A stretch of DNA of 64,000 nt from Paraburkholderia edwinii (GTDB lineage Bacteria; Pseudomonadota; Gammaproteobacteria; Burkholderiales; Burkholderiaceae), in the NCBI RefSeq assembly GCF_019428685.1, contig NZ_CP080095.1:1488001-1552000 (forward strand). The letters run 5' to 3'. The notes beneath the pieces were generated by a model that had not been told where the DNA came from, ran no database searches, and was given only the letters and a program-made list of their open reading frames with translations. Below, piece by piece: positions 29,031 through 37,111 of the stretch; positions within the stretch are counted from its first letter, which is position 1; every line of letters begins with the position of its first letter. The position numbers and the translations under genes were made by a program.

Positions 29031-29600
29031 TTATTTCCTCAGATAACTCGCGGCATTGCTTTGCGCCGTACGCGCCGCATCGACCGGAACCGGCAGCGGT
29101 GCGGGCGGTGCGATTTCGTCCCACAGCGTGACCGACGAGCCGCGCAGCAGGTCCGGCGTGGCCGCGACCATCGTGAGTCCGCTCGCGCCGCCGCGTTGCC
29201 GCGCAAGAATCTGATCATCGAGTGGGATGTCGTTCATCGAAACGACATCGGCGGGCGTGTTCAATACCTGTGTTGACGCAACGTCGTGGGTATCGGTAGC
29301 CTGGGGATCGGCAGTCCCGGCACCCGCCGTTTCCGGCGCCGTCGCCGCTGCGGGCGTCGTGTCCGCGAGGGCGGCGGCGCCGGCGTCGGAGGATGCCGAC
29401 GTAGCGGATTCCTGAGCGAATGCGGTGGAGGACAGGGTGAAGACCAGTGTGCCTGCTACGAGCGTTGCACTGAGTGCGAGTGTTGCACCGTGCATCGCGA
29501 CGCCGGCAAGCGAGCGTAGGGACGCCGCTCGAATACGCCGGCCGAAGAGGCCGGCCGCGGTGTGGCGATCGCATGAAACGCCGCGGGAAACGTGTCGCAT
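29031..29600 (-). CDS. secreted protein with double-glycine-like motif, first gene of the Fap-like locus
   Basis: 189 residues. A long N-terminal extension precedes a signal peptide core (about 37-62, ending STAFA^QES). An Ala/Thr-rich linker follows, then LDDQILARQRGG (127-138), a good match to the C39 leader pattern LSxxELxxIxGG. The C-terminal 50 residues are Pro-rich near APPAPLPVPVD. AAGGAG lies 6-11 nt before the ATG. No family is recognised. It may be an adaptor or peptide released by the locus's C39 peptidase. Confidence 0.6.
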   Translation of the reverse strand: MRHVSRGVSCDRHTAAGLFGRRIRAASLRSLAGVAMHGATLALSATLVAGTLVFTLSSTAFAQESATSASSDAGAAALADTTPAAATAPETAGAGTADPQATDTHDVASTQVLNTPADVVSMNDIPLDDQILARQRGGASGLTMVAATPDLLRGSSVTLWDEIAPPAPLPVPVDAARTAQSNAASYLRK

Positions 29601-29627
29601 GATGTGTCTCCTTGGTGCGGCTCATTT

Positions 29628-29644
29628 AGCGAAACATATGCCAT
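29628..29644 (-). promoter_or_regulatory. candidate sigma-54 (-24/-12) promoter of the Fap-like operon
   Basis: On the minus strand ATGGCATATGTTTCGCT has GG and GC separated by 10 nt. It matches the TGGCA part of the sigma-54 consensus (TGGCAC-N5-TTGC) and has TCGC in place of TTGC. The predicted start point is near 29617, just in front of the ribosome site of the first gene, so the 5' leader would be short. In this intergenic region I found only one other GG-N10-GC pair, a poorer one. The two sigma-54 activators flanking the cluster make it plausible. Confidence 0.5.
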
Positions 29645-29710
29645 ATCGAGCATTCCGTTGATGCATCGGGCTTACGTGTAAAGGGATGGCTATGCGGATT
29701 CGGAAATCGC

Positions 29711-29725
29711 CTGAAAACGTTTCAG
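29711..29725. promoter_or_regulatory. palindrome CTGAAA-N3-TTTCAG, candidate activator site
   Basis: CTGAAAACGTTTCAG is a perfect 6-bp inverted repeat around ACG. Its centre is about 100 bp upstream of the predicted start point of the Fap-like operon, the usual distance for an enhancer site bound by a sigma-54 activator with a Fis-type helix-turn-helix. Confidence 0.5.
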
Positions 29726-29906
29726 CGTTGATACGACACCGTGAAATAGTGCGATTTGGACGATTGTTTGCTCGCGCAACGATTTTTTGCGGCGGATAAA
29801 GTATGGTGAATGCGAGTATTGGTTTTATTCAGAAAGAACTTACCGTCTGGTCATTGGCGCACGGTCAGCCTTACCTTATCAAGGGTTGCTGAATTAATTT
29901 GCATAT

Positions 29907-29934
29907 TTGTTTTTCGAAGCGCCGTACGTATAGT
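29907..29934 (+). promoter_or_regulatory. candidate sigma-70 promoter for the upstream VpsR-like gene
   Basis: TTGTTT (29907-29912), 16-nt spacer, TATAGT (29929-29934). It would give a leader of about 210 nt before the start at 30155. This is the best-looking plus-strand promoter in the 554-bp gap, but the match is modest. Confidence 0.35.
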
Positions 29935-29958
29935 AAGCTCTCGACTACAGCACACGTT

Positions 29959-29981
29959 TTAAAAAAGCCCATTCGTGGGCC
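29959..29981 (-). terminator. orphan intrinsic terminator, minus strand
   Basis: GCCCA-TTCG-TGGGC with an A6 run on its left. Read on the minus strand it is a hairpin followed by TTTTTTAAAA. No minus-strand gene ends here: it lies between two divergent genes. It suggests a short minus-strand RNA starting within about 200 nt upstream or antisense to the start of the VpsR-like gene. Confidence 0.6.
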
Positions 29982-30154
29982 GTTCAATACAAGCGCCGTT
30001 TTTCGGGGATCAGCTGTCCGTACGGAATGGAATGGCCGTTCGGTTTTCGTTGTATTGCGAATCCCGATTCGAATAGACGTATCTGAGGAATGCGAGAATA
30101 GCGGTTCAGGTACGTGCGTCATCCTTAACGTTCGTTGACGAGAGGATCTGAATA

Positions 30155-31552
30155 ATGGAATCCGCAACGCGGCAACTGATTTACGTTTCACGCGATCCCA
30201 GTGCTGACCTCAACGCGCGCTTTCATGAGCGGGGCTGGCACGTTGAAGTAGTCGGCTCGGCGCGCGATGCACGCCGTGCGGTGCGTGCCGGTACTGCAGC
30301 CGGCGGTCTGCTCGATCTTTCCAGTTGTTTCCAGCAGCACGAAATCGCTGCATTCGAATCCTGTCTGACCATGCCCAACGTCGGCTGGGTTGCAGCCACG
30401 GCGCCGGGTCAATTGCAGGACGCGGCGCTGCGGCGTCTCGTGCGCGATTACTGTTTCGACTACGTAACGGTCCCTTATTCAGGTGACCGCATCGTCGATT
30501 CCGTAGGCCACGCCTACGGGATGATCTCGCTTGGCGAGACCGCATCGAATGACGCGACGCAAACGTCGGGCACCGAAGGCGAAATGGTCGGCTCGTGCGA
30601 TGCGATGCTCGCGCTATTTCGCTCGATCCGCAAAGTTGCGATGACCGATGCGCCGGTGTTTATCTCGGGCGAATCGGGCACCGGCAAGGAACTCACGGCG
30701 GTTGCCATTCACGAGCGCTCGGCGCGCCGCAATGCGCCGTTCGTTGCGATCAACTGCGGCGCGATTCCGCCGCATCTGCTGCAATCCGAACTATTCGGCT
30801 ACGAGCGCGGCGCGTTTACCGGCGCGAATCAGCGCAAGATCGGGCGCGTCGAAGCAGCCAACGGCGGCACGCTGTTTCTCGACGAAATCGGCGATCTGCC
30901 GCTCGAAAGCCAGGCTAGCCTGCTGCGCTTTTTGCAGGAGCGCAAAGTCGAGCGTCTCGGCGGTCACGGTTCGATCGAGGTCGACGTGCGCATCATCTCG
31001 GCGACGCACGTCGATATGAACAGCGCAATGATCGAAGGGCGTTTCCGTTCGGATCTGTATCACCGCTTGTGCGTGCTGCAAATCGACGAGCCGCCGCTAC
31101 GCGCGCGCGGCAAGGATATCGAGCTGCTTGCGCGGCATATGCTCGAACGTTTCAGAAAAGACGCGAGCCGCCGCCTGCGCGGCTTTGCGCCCGATGCGAT
31201 CGCGGCGTTGCATAACTACAGCTGGCCCGGCAACGTGCGCGAACTGATCAACCGTGTGCGGCGCGCGATCGTGATGTCCGAAGGGCGCGCGATTACCGCG
31301 CGCGACCTCGAACTGTCCGAGTATGTCGAGATCGTGCCTGTGTCGCTCGCGCAGGCACGCGAAGCGGCCGAACGTCAGGCGATCGAACTCGCGCTACTGC
31401 GCCATCGCGGACGTCTTGGCGATGCCGCGCAGGAACTCGGCATTTCGCGCGTCACGCTTTACCGGCTCTTGTGCTCGCACGGCATGCGGCATATGGAAAG
31501 CGAACAGATGACGCCGCATACGGAAATGCCGTCGTCGGTTCAGCATCTCTGA
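30155..31552 (+). CDS. VpsR-like sigma-54-dependent activator (upstream copy)
   Basis: 465 residues. The N-terminal receiver-like domain (about 5-125; QLIYVSRDPSADLNARFHER) lacks a clear phospho-acceptor. The AAA+ domain has [18 protein letters not shown] and [13 protein letters not shown], so it should contact sigma-54. The Fis-type C-terminus is [17 protein letters not shown]. It is closely similar throughout to the protein at 20933-22483. Divergent from the Fap-like operon, it is the likely local activator. VpsR of Vibrio binds cyclic di-GMP; whether this one does is unknown. Confidence 0.92.
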   Translation: MESATRQLIYVSRDPSADLNARFHERGWHVEVVGSARDARRAVRAGTAAGGLLDLSSCFQQHEIAAFESCLTMPNVGWVAATAPGQLQDAALRRLVRDYCFDYVTVPYSGDRIVDSVGHAYGMISLGETASNDATQTSGTEGEMVGSCDAMLALFRSIRKVAMTDAPVFISGESGTGKELTAVAIHERSARRNAPFVAINCGAIPPHLLQSELFGYERGAFTGANQRKIGRVEAANGGTLFLDEIGDLPLESQASLLRFLQERKVERLGGHGSIEVDVRIISATHVDMNSAMIEGRFRSDLYHRLCVLQIDEPPLRARGKDIELLARHMLERFRKDASRRLRGFAPDAIAALHNYSWPGNVRELINRVRRAIVMSEGRAITARDLELSEYVEIVPVSLAQAREAAERQAIELALLRHRGRLGDAAQELGISRVTLYRLLCSHGMRHMESEQMTPHTEMPSSVQHL

Positions 31553-31833
31553 TCTGAGTTTGGGCTCAACCTGCTCAGCGCCATGCTGAGTGGGCGATGC
31601 CGTGCGTTTGGCAAAGCTGCATAGTCTGGTTATCCAGTAAATACTCAGGTCCGGGCCCGACAGGCAGCGAGTTCCAACCATAGCGGTGTGCCTGCTTCTA
31701 GCAGCCGCCGTTTCACGAACCGCATCGCGCGTTCAGCACATCTCCCAAGCTTGTTAGAATCCCGGTTTCCCGTCGTCACGCGACGTCGCGGCGCTGCCTG
31801 TTCGACAGTGGCGCCATGCTGAAGGAACCCCGA

Positions 31834-32805
31834 ATGAAACAGTATCTCGACCTCGTCCGTACGATTCTCGACACCGGCAGCTGGCAGGAGAATCGCACTG
31901 GCATCCGCACGATCAGCATGCCGGGGGCGATGTTGCGCTTCGATCTGCAGCAGGGTTTTCCGGCCGTCACGACGAAGAAGCTCGCGTTCAAGTCGGCGAT
32001 CGGCGAGCTGGTCGGCTTTCTGCGCGCATCGCGCAGCGCCGCGCAGTTTCGCTCGCTCGGCTGCAAGGTATGGGATGCGAACGCGAACGAAAACCCGCAA
32101 TGGCTCGCCAATCCGTACCGCGAAGGCCTCGACGACCTCGGCGCCGTGTATGGCGTGCAATGGCGCGAATGGCCCGCGTACAAGGTGCTCGACGCGACCG
32201 CAAGCGCGCAGCTCGAGGACGCGGCCGCACGTGGTTTCCAGCCGGTGACCGAATTCGAAGAGGGCGGCAGCCGCAAGGTGCTGCTATACAAGGCGATCGA
32301 CCAGTTGCGTCAGTGCCTCGATACGATCATGCGCAACCCGGCGGACCGCCGGATTCTGTTTCATGCGTGGAATCCGGCGGTGCTCGACGAGATCGCGCTG
32401 CCCGCGTGCCATCTGCTGTATCAGTTCCTGCCGAACGTGACGCGCCGCGAGATTTCGCTGTGCCTGTACATTCGCAGCAACGATGTGGGCCTCGGCACGC
32501 CGTTCAATCTGACCGAAGGCGCGGCGCTGCTGCACCTCGTCGGCCGGCTGACGGGCTATACGCCGCGCTGGTTCACGTATTTCATCGGCGACGCGCATAT
32601 CTACGAGAACCAGCTCGATATGCTGCAGCAGCAACTGACGCGCGAGCCGTATCCGAGTCCGCGTCTCGAGATTAGCGAGCGTGTGCCCGAGTACGCGAAG
32701 ACCGGCGTGTTCGAGCCGCAGTGGCTCGATAAGATCGAGCCGTCGGATTTCTCGCTGGTCGGGTATCAGCACCATGAGCCGTTGACAGCGCCGATGGCGA
32801 TTTGA
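31834..32805 (+). CDS. thyA: thymidylate synthase
   Basis: 323 residues. It methylates dUMP to dTMP with methylene-tetrahydrofolate, giving the dihydrofolate reduced by FolA. The catalytic Cys lies in [12 protein letters not shown], preceded by [10 protein letters not shown] and followed by [13 protein letters not shown]. It is longer than E. coli ThyA (264 aa) because of an insert near 80-150, seen in one branch of the family. The start [12 protein letters not shown] at 31834 has AAGGAA upstream. Confidence 0.97.
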   Translation: MKQYLDLVRTILDTGSWQENRTGIRTISMPGAMLRFDLQQGFPAVTTKKLAFKSAIGELVGFLRASRSAAQFRSLGCKVWDANANENPQWLANPYREGLDDLGAVYGVQWREWPAYKVLDATASAQLEDAAARGFQPVTEFEEGGSRKVLLYKAIDQLRQCLDTIMRNPADRRILFHAWNPAVLDEIALPACHLLYQFLPNVTRREISLCLYIRSNDVGLGTPFNLTEGAALLHLVGRLTGYTPRWFTYFIGDAHIYENQLDMLQQQLTREPYPSPRLEISERVPEYAKTGVFEPQWLDKIEPSDFSLVGYQHHEPLTAPMAI

Positions 32806-32885
32806 GGCTTGTGAAAGGCGCGGAGCGCGGATTGGCCGGGCGCGGTTGTCGCTGGCTAACTTTCTGAAGCGCGAGGATTAATCGA

Positions 32886-32926
32886 CAAGGCCCGCCGCAT
32901 GTGCATTGCGGCGGGCCTTGTTCGTT
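32886..32926 (+). terminator. terminator after thyA
   Basis: Perfect 14-bp stem CAAGGCCCGCCGCA (32886-32899) with TGCGGCGGGCCTTG (32907-32920), 7-nt loop, then TTCGTTTG. It also stands downstream of the convergent DUF6600 gene. Confidence 0.8.
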
Positions 32927-33061
32927 TGTGGTGAGACAAGACGACGGCGGCGCGGGCGAAGTGTCGATGTCGAGTGCGCGGTCAAGGCGCGAGGCACGGG
33001 TGTGAGCCGCTCACCCCAACCGTCGGTCCCAACCATCGGTGCCGCGACACGGCGCTAGCTA

Positions 33062-35833
33062 TCACCCATGGCGATGGTCATCACGCCCACCGCCCGTCGC
33101 GCGCTGCTCCTGATGTTGCTGGGGCTGAGGCTGCGGTCGCGGTTGCTGTACCGGTTGTGGCCGAGGCTGCGGCTGTGGGTGAAACTCAGGCCTTGGCTGT
33201 TGCACCTGCTGCGGCCGCTGCTGCTGAGCCGGCTGCGGGTGGAATTCAGGCCGCGGCTGCTGAACCTGCTGCTGCGGCCTCGGCTGCTGCATTGGTTGCT
33301 GATGGAACTCCGGCCGCGCTTGCTGCTGGGGTTGCTGCGCCTGCTGTACCTGTTGCGGCCGCATCGGCTGCGGCTGAGCTTGCGGCGGGCGAGACTCCGG
33401 CTGCTGCACGTGCTGCGGTACCTGCGGCTGTCCCTGGACCGGCTGACGCGGCGCGTTCGCCTGCGGGTTGAAGCCGGGCCGCAGCTGTTGTCCGGACGTC
33501 TGCTGCGCTTGCGGCTGTCCCTGTCCCTGCTGTGGCCGGCCAGCGCCTTGCGCGAACGGCTGGTCCGGCCGGCCGCCACGCGGCTGTTGTCCCATCGGCG
33601 TATGCGGCTGCGTCCATGCAGGCTCCTGGCGCTGGCCTTGCGGCGCGTTCCCCAGCTGCTGCGGACCGGGACCCCCACGAACACCAGGCGTACCGCCGCC
33701 CGCGAATTGCGGTGGCCGCGGCACGCCGTTGCCCGGCCGCGCCTGTGCATTCGATTGCTGCGGCGCGCCGGCACCTGCCTGCGCCGGCATCGGCTGACGA
33801 CCCTGGCCAGGCGCGCCGCCCGCGAACGGCTGCGGATGCGCCACGCCGTTCGGCTGGCCGCCGGGTTGTCCGCTCAACTGACCACCGGGTCGGCCGTTCT
33901 GCTGGCCGTTGAACTGGCCATTAAGCTGGCCATGAGCCTCTCCACCCGGCTGTCGACCATTCGGCTCCCCTCGACCCCCACCATTCGCAAAATCCGCTTG
34001 CGGCGGCATCCCGGGCCGCTGCGCTGCGCCTGCCGGCCGGCCTTGCACCGCGCCCGGCCCGCGCACCGCGACGAGCCGCACGTTAGCCTGCGGACCGCCC
34101 GCCGCGCCGATCCGGCGTCCGCCGAAATTCGCGGGCACCGACGTATGCACGACCGGATTGCCCGCGCCCGCCACACGTCCGCCGCCATGCGCGAACTGTT
34201 GCGCGAGATGGTCGCGGTACGCCGGCGGCACATCCGGACGGCGCGTCGCCACGACTGGCCGGCCGGCCGCCGCCGCGGGCGGCCGGAACGCCGCGTTGCG
34301 CATGCCCGGCCCGAAGCTTTGCCGCACCGGTGCGATGCCCGGCGCGCCCGCATTGAAGCGCGCGTTATGCCACTGCCGCGGATCGACCTTCTGCGCGAAG
34401 CGATTGACCGGCTGCCCATGCACGAACGCCGTCGCGGGCACGCACGTAATCGCATGCGGCGCGCGGTAGTTGATGTACGTGTTGCGGATGTTCGTGATGT
34501 GGTTGTGCACGTAGATCGGCCGGTTCACGCGGTCGTAGTAACGCGGGCTCCAGCCATGCCCCCAATGCGGATGCCACGGCTCGCCCGGGCCGAGCGCAAA
34601 CCACGCGAGCCCGGCCGTCGCGACGCCGCCGACCGCAAGGCTCACGCCCCAGTCGACCCCACCGGGCCCGCCGTCGCCGACGAACGCGACGAGCGCCGGC
34701 GCATAGACCGGCGGTTCGCTGACGACTTCCCCCGGTACCCACGCCCACGAATTGCCGATATACGCCCAGCGCCCGTAGTGATACGGCGCAAAGCCCCACG
34801 GCGCGTCGTCGACCCAGGTCCAGCCCCACGGCGCCTGCCAGACCCAGTGGCCATCCTGGTACGGTGCCCAGCCGGCCGGCATCTGGTTCGGCGTCCACAC
34901 CGCGCCGTATTGCGGGTTCTGGCTCCACGTGCCGTTGGCATCGAGATCCTGATAGCCGGGCACGTCGCGTGACACATAGCGCGCCGATACCGACTGGTCT
35001 TCCGCGGCATCGCGGCTCGCCGCCCACTGGTCGAGTGCGTCGGGCGCGGGCGCGCCGTTGCTTGCGACCTGCTGCAGGTTGGTGCCGGAAAAGCGGATCT
35101 GCTGGCCGGCGGCGACCGGCAACTGTCCGCCGTCGCCGTACACGGTCGCACTGCCGCTGCGCACCGTGACGGTGGTCTCGCTGCCATCGGGCGCGACGTC
35201 GACGCGATAGTCGCCGGGGCCGCTGATGCCGAGCGCGAGATTCGGCGTATCGATCTCATACGACGTGCCGGCAGGTAGTTCGCGCACGCGCGTCGACAGC
35301 GTGCCTTGCGCGACCTTCAGCTGCGTGCTGGCGTCGTCGAGATTGAGGATATCGACGTTCGTCGATTCGCCGACGCGCACCGCCGTCGAGCCGATATGCA
35401 GCTCCGAGCGCGCGCCCTTGTCGTTCCACAGCTGGTCGCCGGTCGTGAGCGGCCGGTTGACCTGCGCGTACGACCAGTCGGTCGCGCCGGCCGGCTCGGT
35501 GGTCACGGTGCCGGCCATGTAGTTCAGGCGCGCGACGCGGCCCGGCGGATCGGCGTCCTGGGCGTCCGCGGGTTGTGCGGAAGGCGGCGCGGCCTGCTCG
35601 GCGCCGTCCGGGGGCGGGGCTTCCTGCGCGTACGCGCGGGGCGTGCCCGACGTGACGAACAGCGCGGCGGCGACCGCTGCAATCACGGTCGCGATGGCGG
35701 GCGAAGCGGGGCGGCGCCGGGTGCCGATCAGCGGCGCACGCGCACTTGTGCAGCCAGCGGCTTCGTTAGCTTCATCTGGGCGTTCCGTGTGCGCAGTACG
35801 GTAATTCGAAGAACCGGGTGTGTGTGTTTTCAT
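33062..35833 (-). CDS. FecR/DUF6600-type exported protein with Pro/Gln-rich tail
   Basis: 923 residues. An N-terminal hydrophobic segment (about 44-69, ending YAQ) is a late signal peptide. A FecR-like domain spans about 100-245 (RVARLNYMAGTVTTEP; SELHIGSTAVRVGESTNVDI). A DUF6600 Trp/Tyr/Gly-rich region follows at about 295-385 (WVWQAPWGWTWVDDAPWGFA; YGRWAYIGNSWAWVPG). The last 400 or so residues are disordered-looking Gln/Pro/Gly-rich sequence. The role is unknown; a periplasmic or surface location is likely. GGAG precedes the ATG. No sigma/FecI partner is adjacent. Confidence 0.78.
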   Translation of the reverse strand: MKTHTPGSSNYRTAHTERPDEANEAAGCTSARAPLIGTRRRPASPAIATVIAAVAAALFVTSGTPRAYAQEAPPPDGAEQAAPPSAQPADAQDADPPGRVARLNYMAGTVTTEPAGATDWSYAQVNRPLTTGDQLWNDKGARSELHIGSTAVRVGESTNVDILNLDDASTQLKVAQGTLSTRVRELPAGTSYEIDTPNLALGISGPGDYRVDVAPDGSETTVTVRSGSATVYGDGGQLPVAAGQQIRFSGTNLQQVASNGAPAPDALDQWAASRDAAEDQSVSARYVSRDVPGYQDLDANGTWSQNPQYGAVWTPNQMPAGWAPYQDGHWVWQAPWGWTWVDDAPWGFAPYHYGRWAYIGNSWAWVPGEVVSEPPVYAPALVAFVGDGGPGGVDWGVSLAVGGVATAGLAWFALGPGEPWHPHWGHGWSPRYYDRVNRPIYVHNHITNIRNTYINYRAPHAITCVPATAFVHGQPVNRFAQKVDPRQWHNARFNAGAPGIAPVRQSFGPGMRNAAFRPPAAAAGRPVVATRRPDVPPAYRDHLAQQFAHGGGRVAGAGNPVVHTSVPANFGGRRIGAAGGPQANVRLVAVRGPGAVQGRPAGAAQRPGMPPQADFANGGGRGEPNGRQPGGEAHGQLNGQFNGQQNGRPGGQLSGQPGGQPNGVAHPQPFAGGAPGQGRQPMPAQAGAGAPQQSNAQARPGNGVPRPPQFAGGGTPGVRGGPGPQQLGNAPQGQRQEPAWTQPHTPMGQQPRGGRPDQPFAQGAGRPQQGQGQPQAQQTSGQQLRPGFNPQANAPRQPVQGQPQVPQHVQQPESRPPQAQPQPMRPQQVQQAQQPQQQARPEFHQQPMQQPRPQQQVQQPRPEFHPQPAQQQRPQQVQQPRPEFHPQPQPRPQPVQQPRPQPQPQQHQEQRATGGGRDDHRHG

Positions 35834-36037
35834 TGGTTGTGACTCCGTCGGGTGCCTCGCGAGACGGCACCGTGTGAAGCCACTGTACCCGCGGCGCGTA
35901 TTTCAAGACGCGCTCATTTGTAAGTCATCCCGCCCTCGCTGTAACAAGACGTGTCGTGCGACGCGCAGCCGCTTCGCACCGGGCCAGCGGCGCAGCGCTC
36001 GCGTACGGCTCGCGTGGGGCTCGCATGAGGCTTCGCA

Positions 36038-36754
36038 TTATGCGCCGCGCAAAAAGTCGTCGAAATGACGGTGGCCGGCGGGCGTGACGCGCAGCACGCG
36101 TGGCCGCTCGGTGCGCTCGACGAAGCCTTGCGACGACCACGCGTCGAGCAGCGCCGCGCCGAGCGCGCCGCCGACGTGCGGACGGCGTTCGCTCCAGTCC
36201 GGGCACGTGCACGCGAAGCGGCGGCGCCGCGTGCGCTGGCTCGCGACGTCGATGCCCCAGCCGGCCAGTTGCTCGGCGCCGGCCGGCGTCGCATCGAGCC
36301 GGTCGCCTTCGAGCGTGAGCAGCCCGTCGCCGACGAGCCGTTCATAGACGCGCACCGCCAGTTCGCCGGCCATATGGTCGTAGCAGGTGCGCGCATAGCG
36401 CATATCGACGGGCACGGTGCGCGCGGGGCGCGGCGTCGGCCGCTGCGGCGCGGCGGCCTGGGCGAGGTTCATCAGCGCTTCGATCGACGCCGCGATATCG
36501 GCCGACGCGATCCGGTAGTAGCGATGCCGTCCGCGCACTTCGAGCGCGAGCAGACCGCCGTCGGCGAGGCGGGCGAGGTGGGCGCTGGCCGCCGACGGCG
36601 ACAGGCCCGCGATCAGCGTCAATTCGCCCGCGGGACGCGCGCTGCCGTCCATCAGCGCCCACAGCATCGCGGCGCGGCCGGGATCGGCGAGCAGCGCGCC
36701 GATGCGGCTCAGGCCGGGGAATTGGCCGGTTGCTTCGGTAAGCGGGTTGATCAT
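36038..36754 (-). CDS. ArsR-family winged-helix regulator
   Basis: 238 residues. An ArsR-type winged helix covers about 10-95 (RIGALLADPGRAAMLWALMD; GLSPSAASAHLARLADGGLL; VRGRHRYYRI). A C-terminal half of about 120 residues has CTCPDWSERRPHVGGALGAA, common to the longer ArsR relatives of proteobacteria. The N-terminal domain lacks the metal-binding CVC motif. The start MINPLTEATGQF at 36754 is the first sensible one. No co-directional target gene is adjacent. Confidence 0.85.
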   Translation of the reverse strand: MINPLTEATGQFPGLSRIGALLADPGRAAMLWALMDGSARPAGELTLIAGLSPSAASAHLARLADGGLLALEVRGRHRYYRIASADIAASIEALMNLAQAAAPQRPTPRPARTVPVDMRYARTCYDHMAGELAVRVYERLVGDGLLTLEGDRLDATPAGAEQLAGWGIDVASQRTRRRRFACTCPDWSERRPHVGGALGAALLDAWSSQGFVERTERPRVLRVTPAGHRHFDDFLRGA

Positions 36755-37111
36755 CGGGAGGTCCTCGTTTGTTCGTCGGTTGCTCGCCGGTTGAGGCGGA
36801 CGATGTATGGCGGTCGGTGCCGGGAGGGGTGCACCGGCCATGGCTCTACTGTAGTCCTCGCTCGCATTCGACGTTTCAGGCTCGAACGAAATGTCGGATG
36901 TCGCGGTCCGCGTAGCGTGAGCCGCGTGGGTCGGGCCGCATGGGTCGGGCCGCACAGGTCGCCCTGAGCAGGGCGCAACGCCGAGCCGGACGGCCCGGGG
37001 CAACTCCCGCGTCACTCCCGGTCGCGATCCGCGCCGCTTTGGCTCGTTCCGCGCCCGATAACGCGGCCAGGCTAAAATCGAAGACGCGTTTTATCCGGGA
37101 AACACAATCCG
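36755..37111. other. intergenic region upstream of the ArsR-type gene
   Basis: 357 bp without a recognisable gene. It contains two tandem copies of GGGTCGGGCCGCA at about 36930-36955 and several GC-rich stretches. It presumably holds the divergent promoters of the ArsR-type gene and the small ORF at 37112. Confidence 0.35.

Noticed and set aside
29865..29885. Second -24/-12-like element near the centre of the amyloid intergenic region
   Set aside because: On the minus strand it has GG and GC at the right distance, but TGAC replaces CAC and TG replaces TT, so it is clearly poorer than the element at 29628-29644.
33068..34972. 634-codon plus-strand open frame opposite the DUF6600 gene
   Set aside because: Leu/Arg repeats are the mirror of the Gln/Pro/Gly-rich tail. 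The minus-strand gene has a signal peptide, known domains and a ribosome site.
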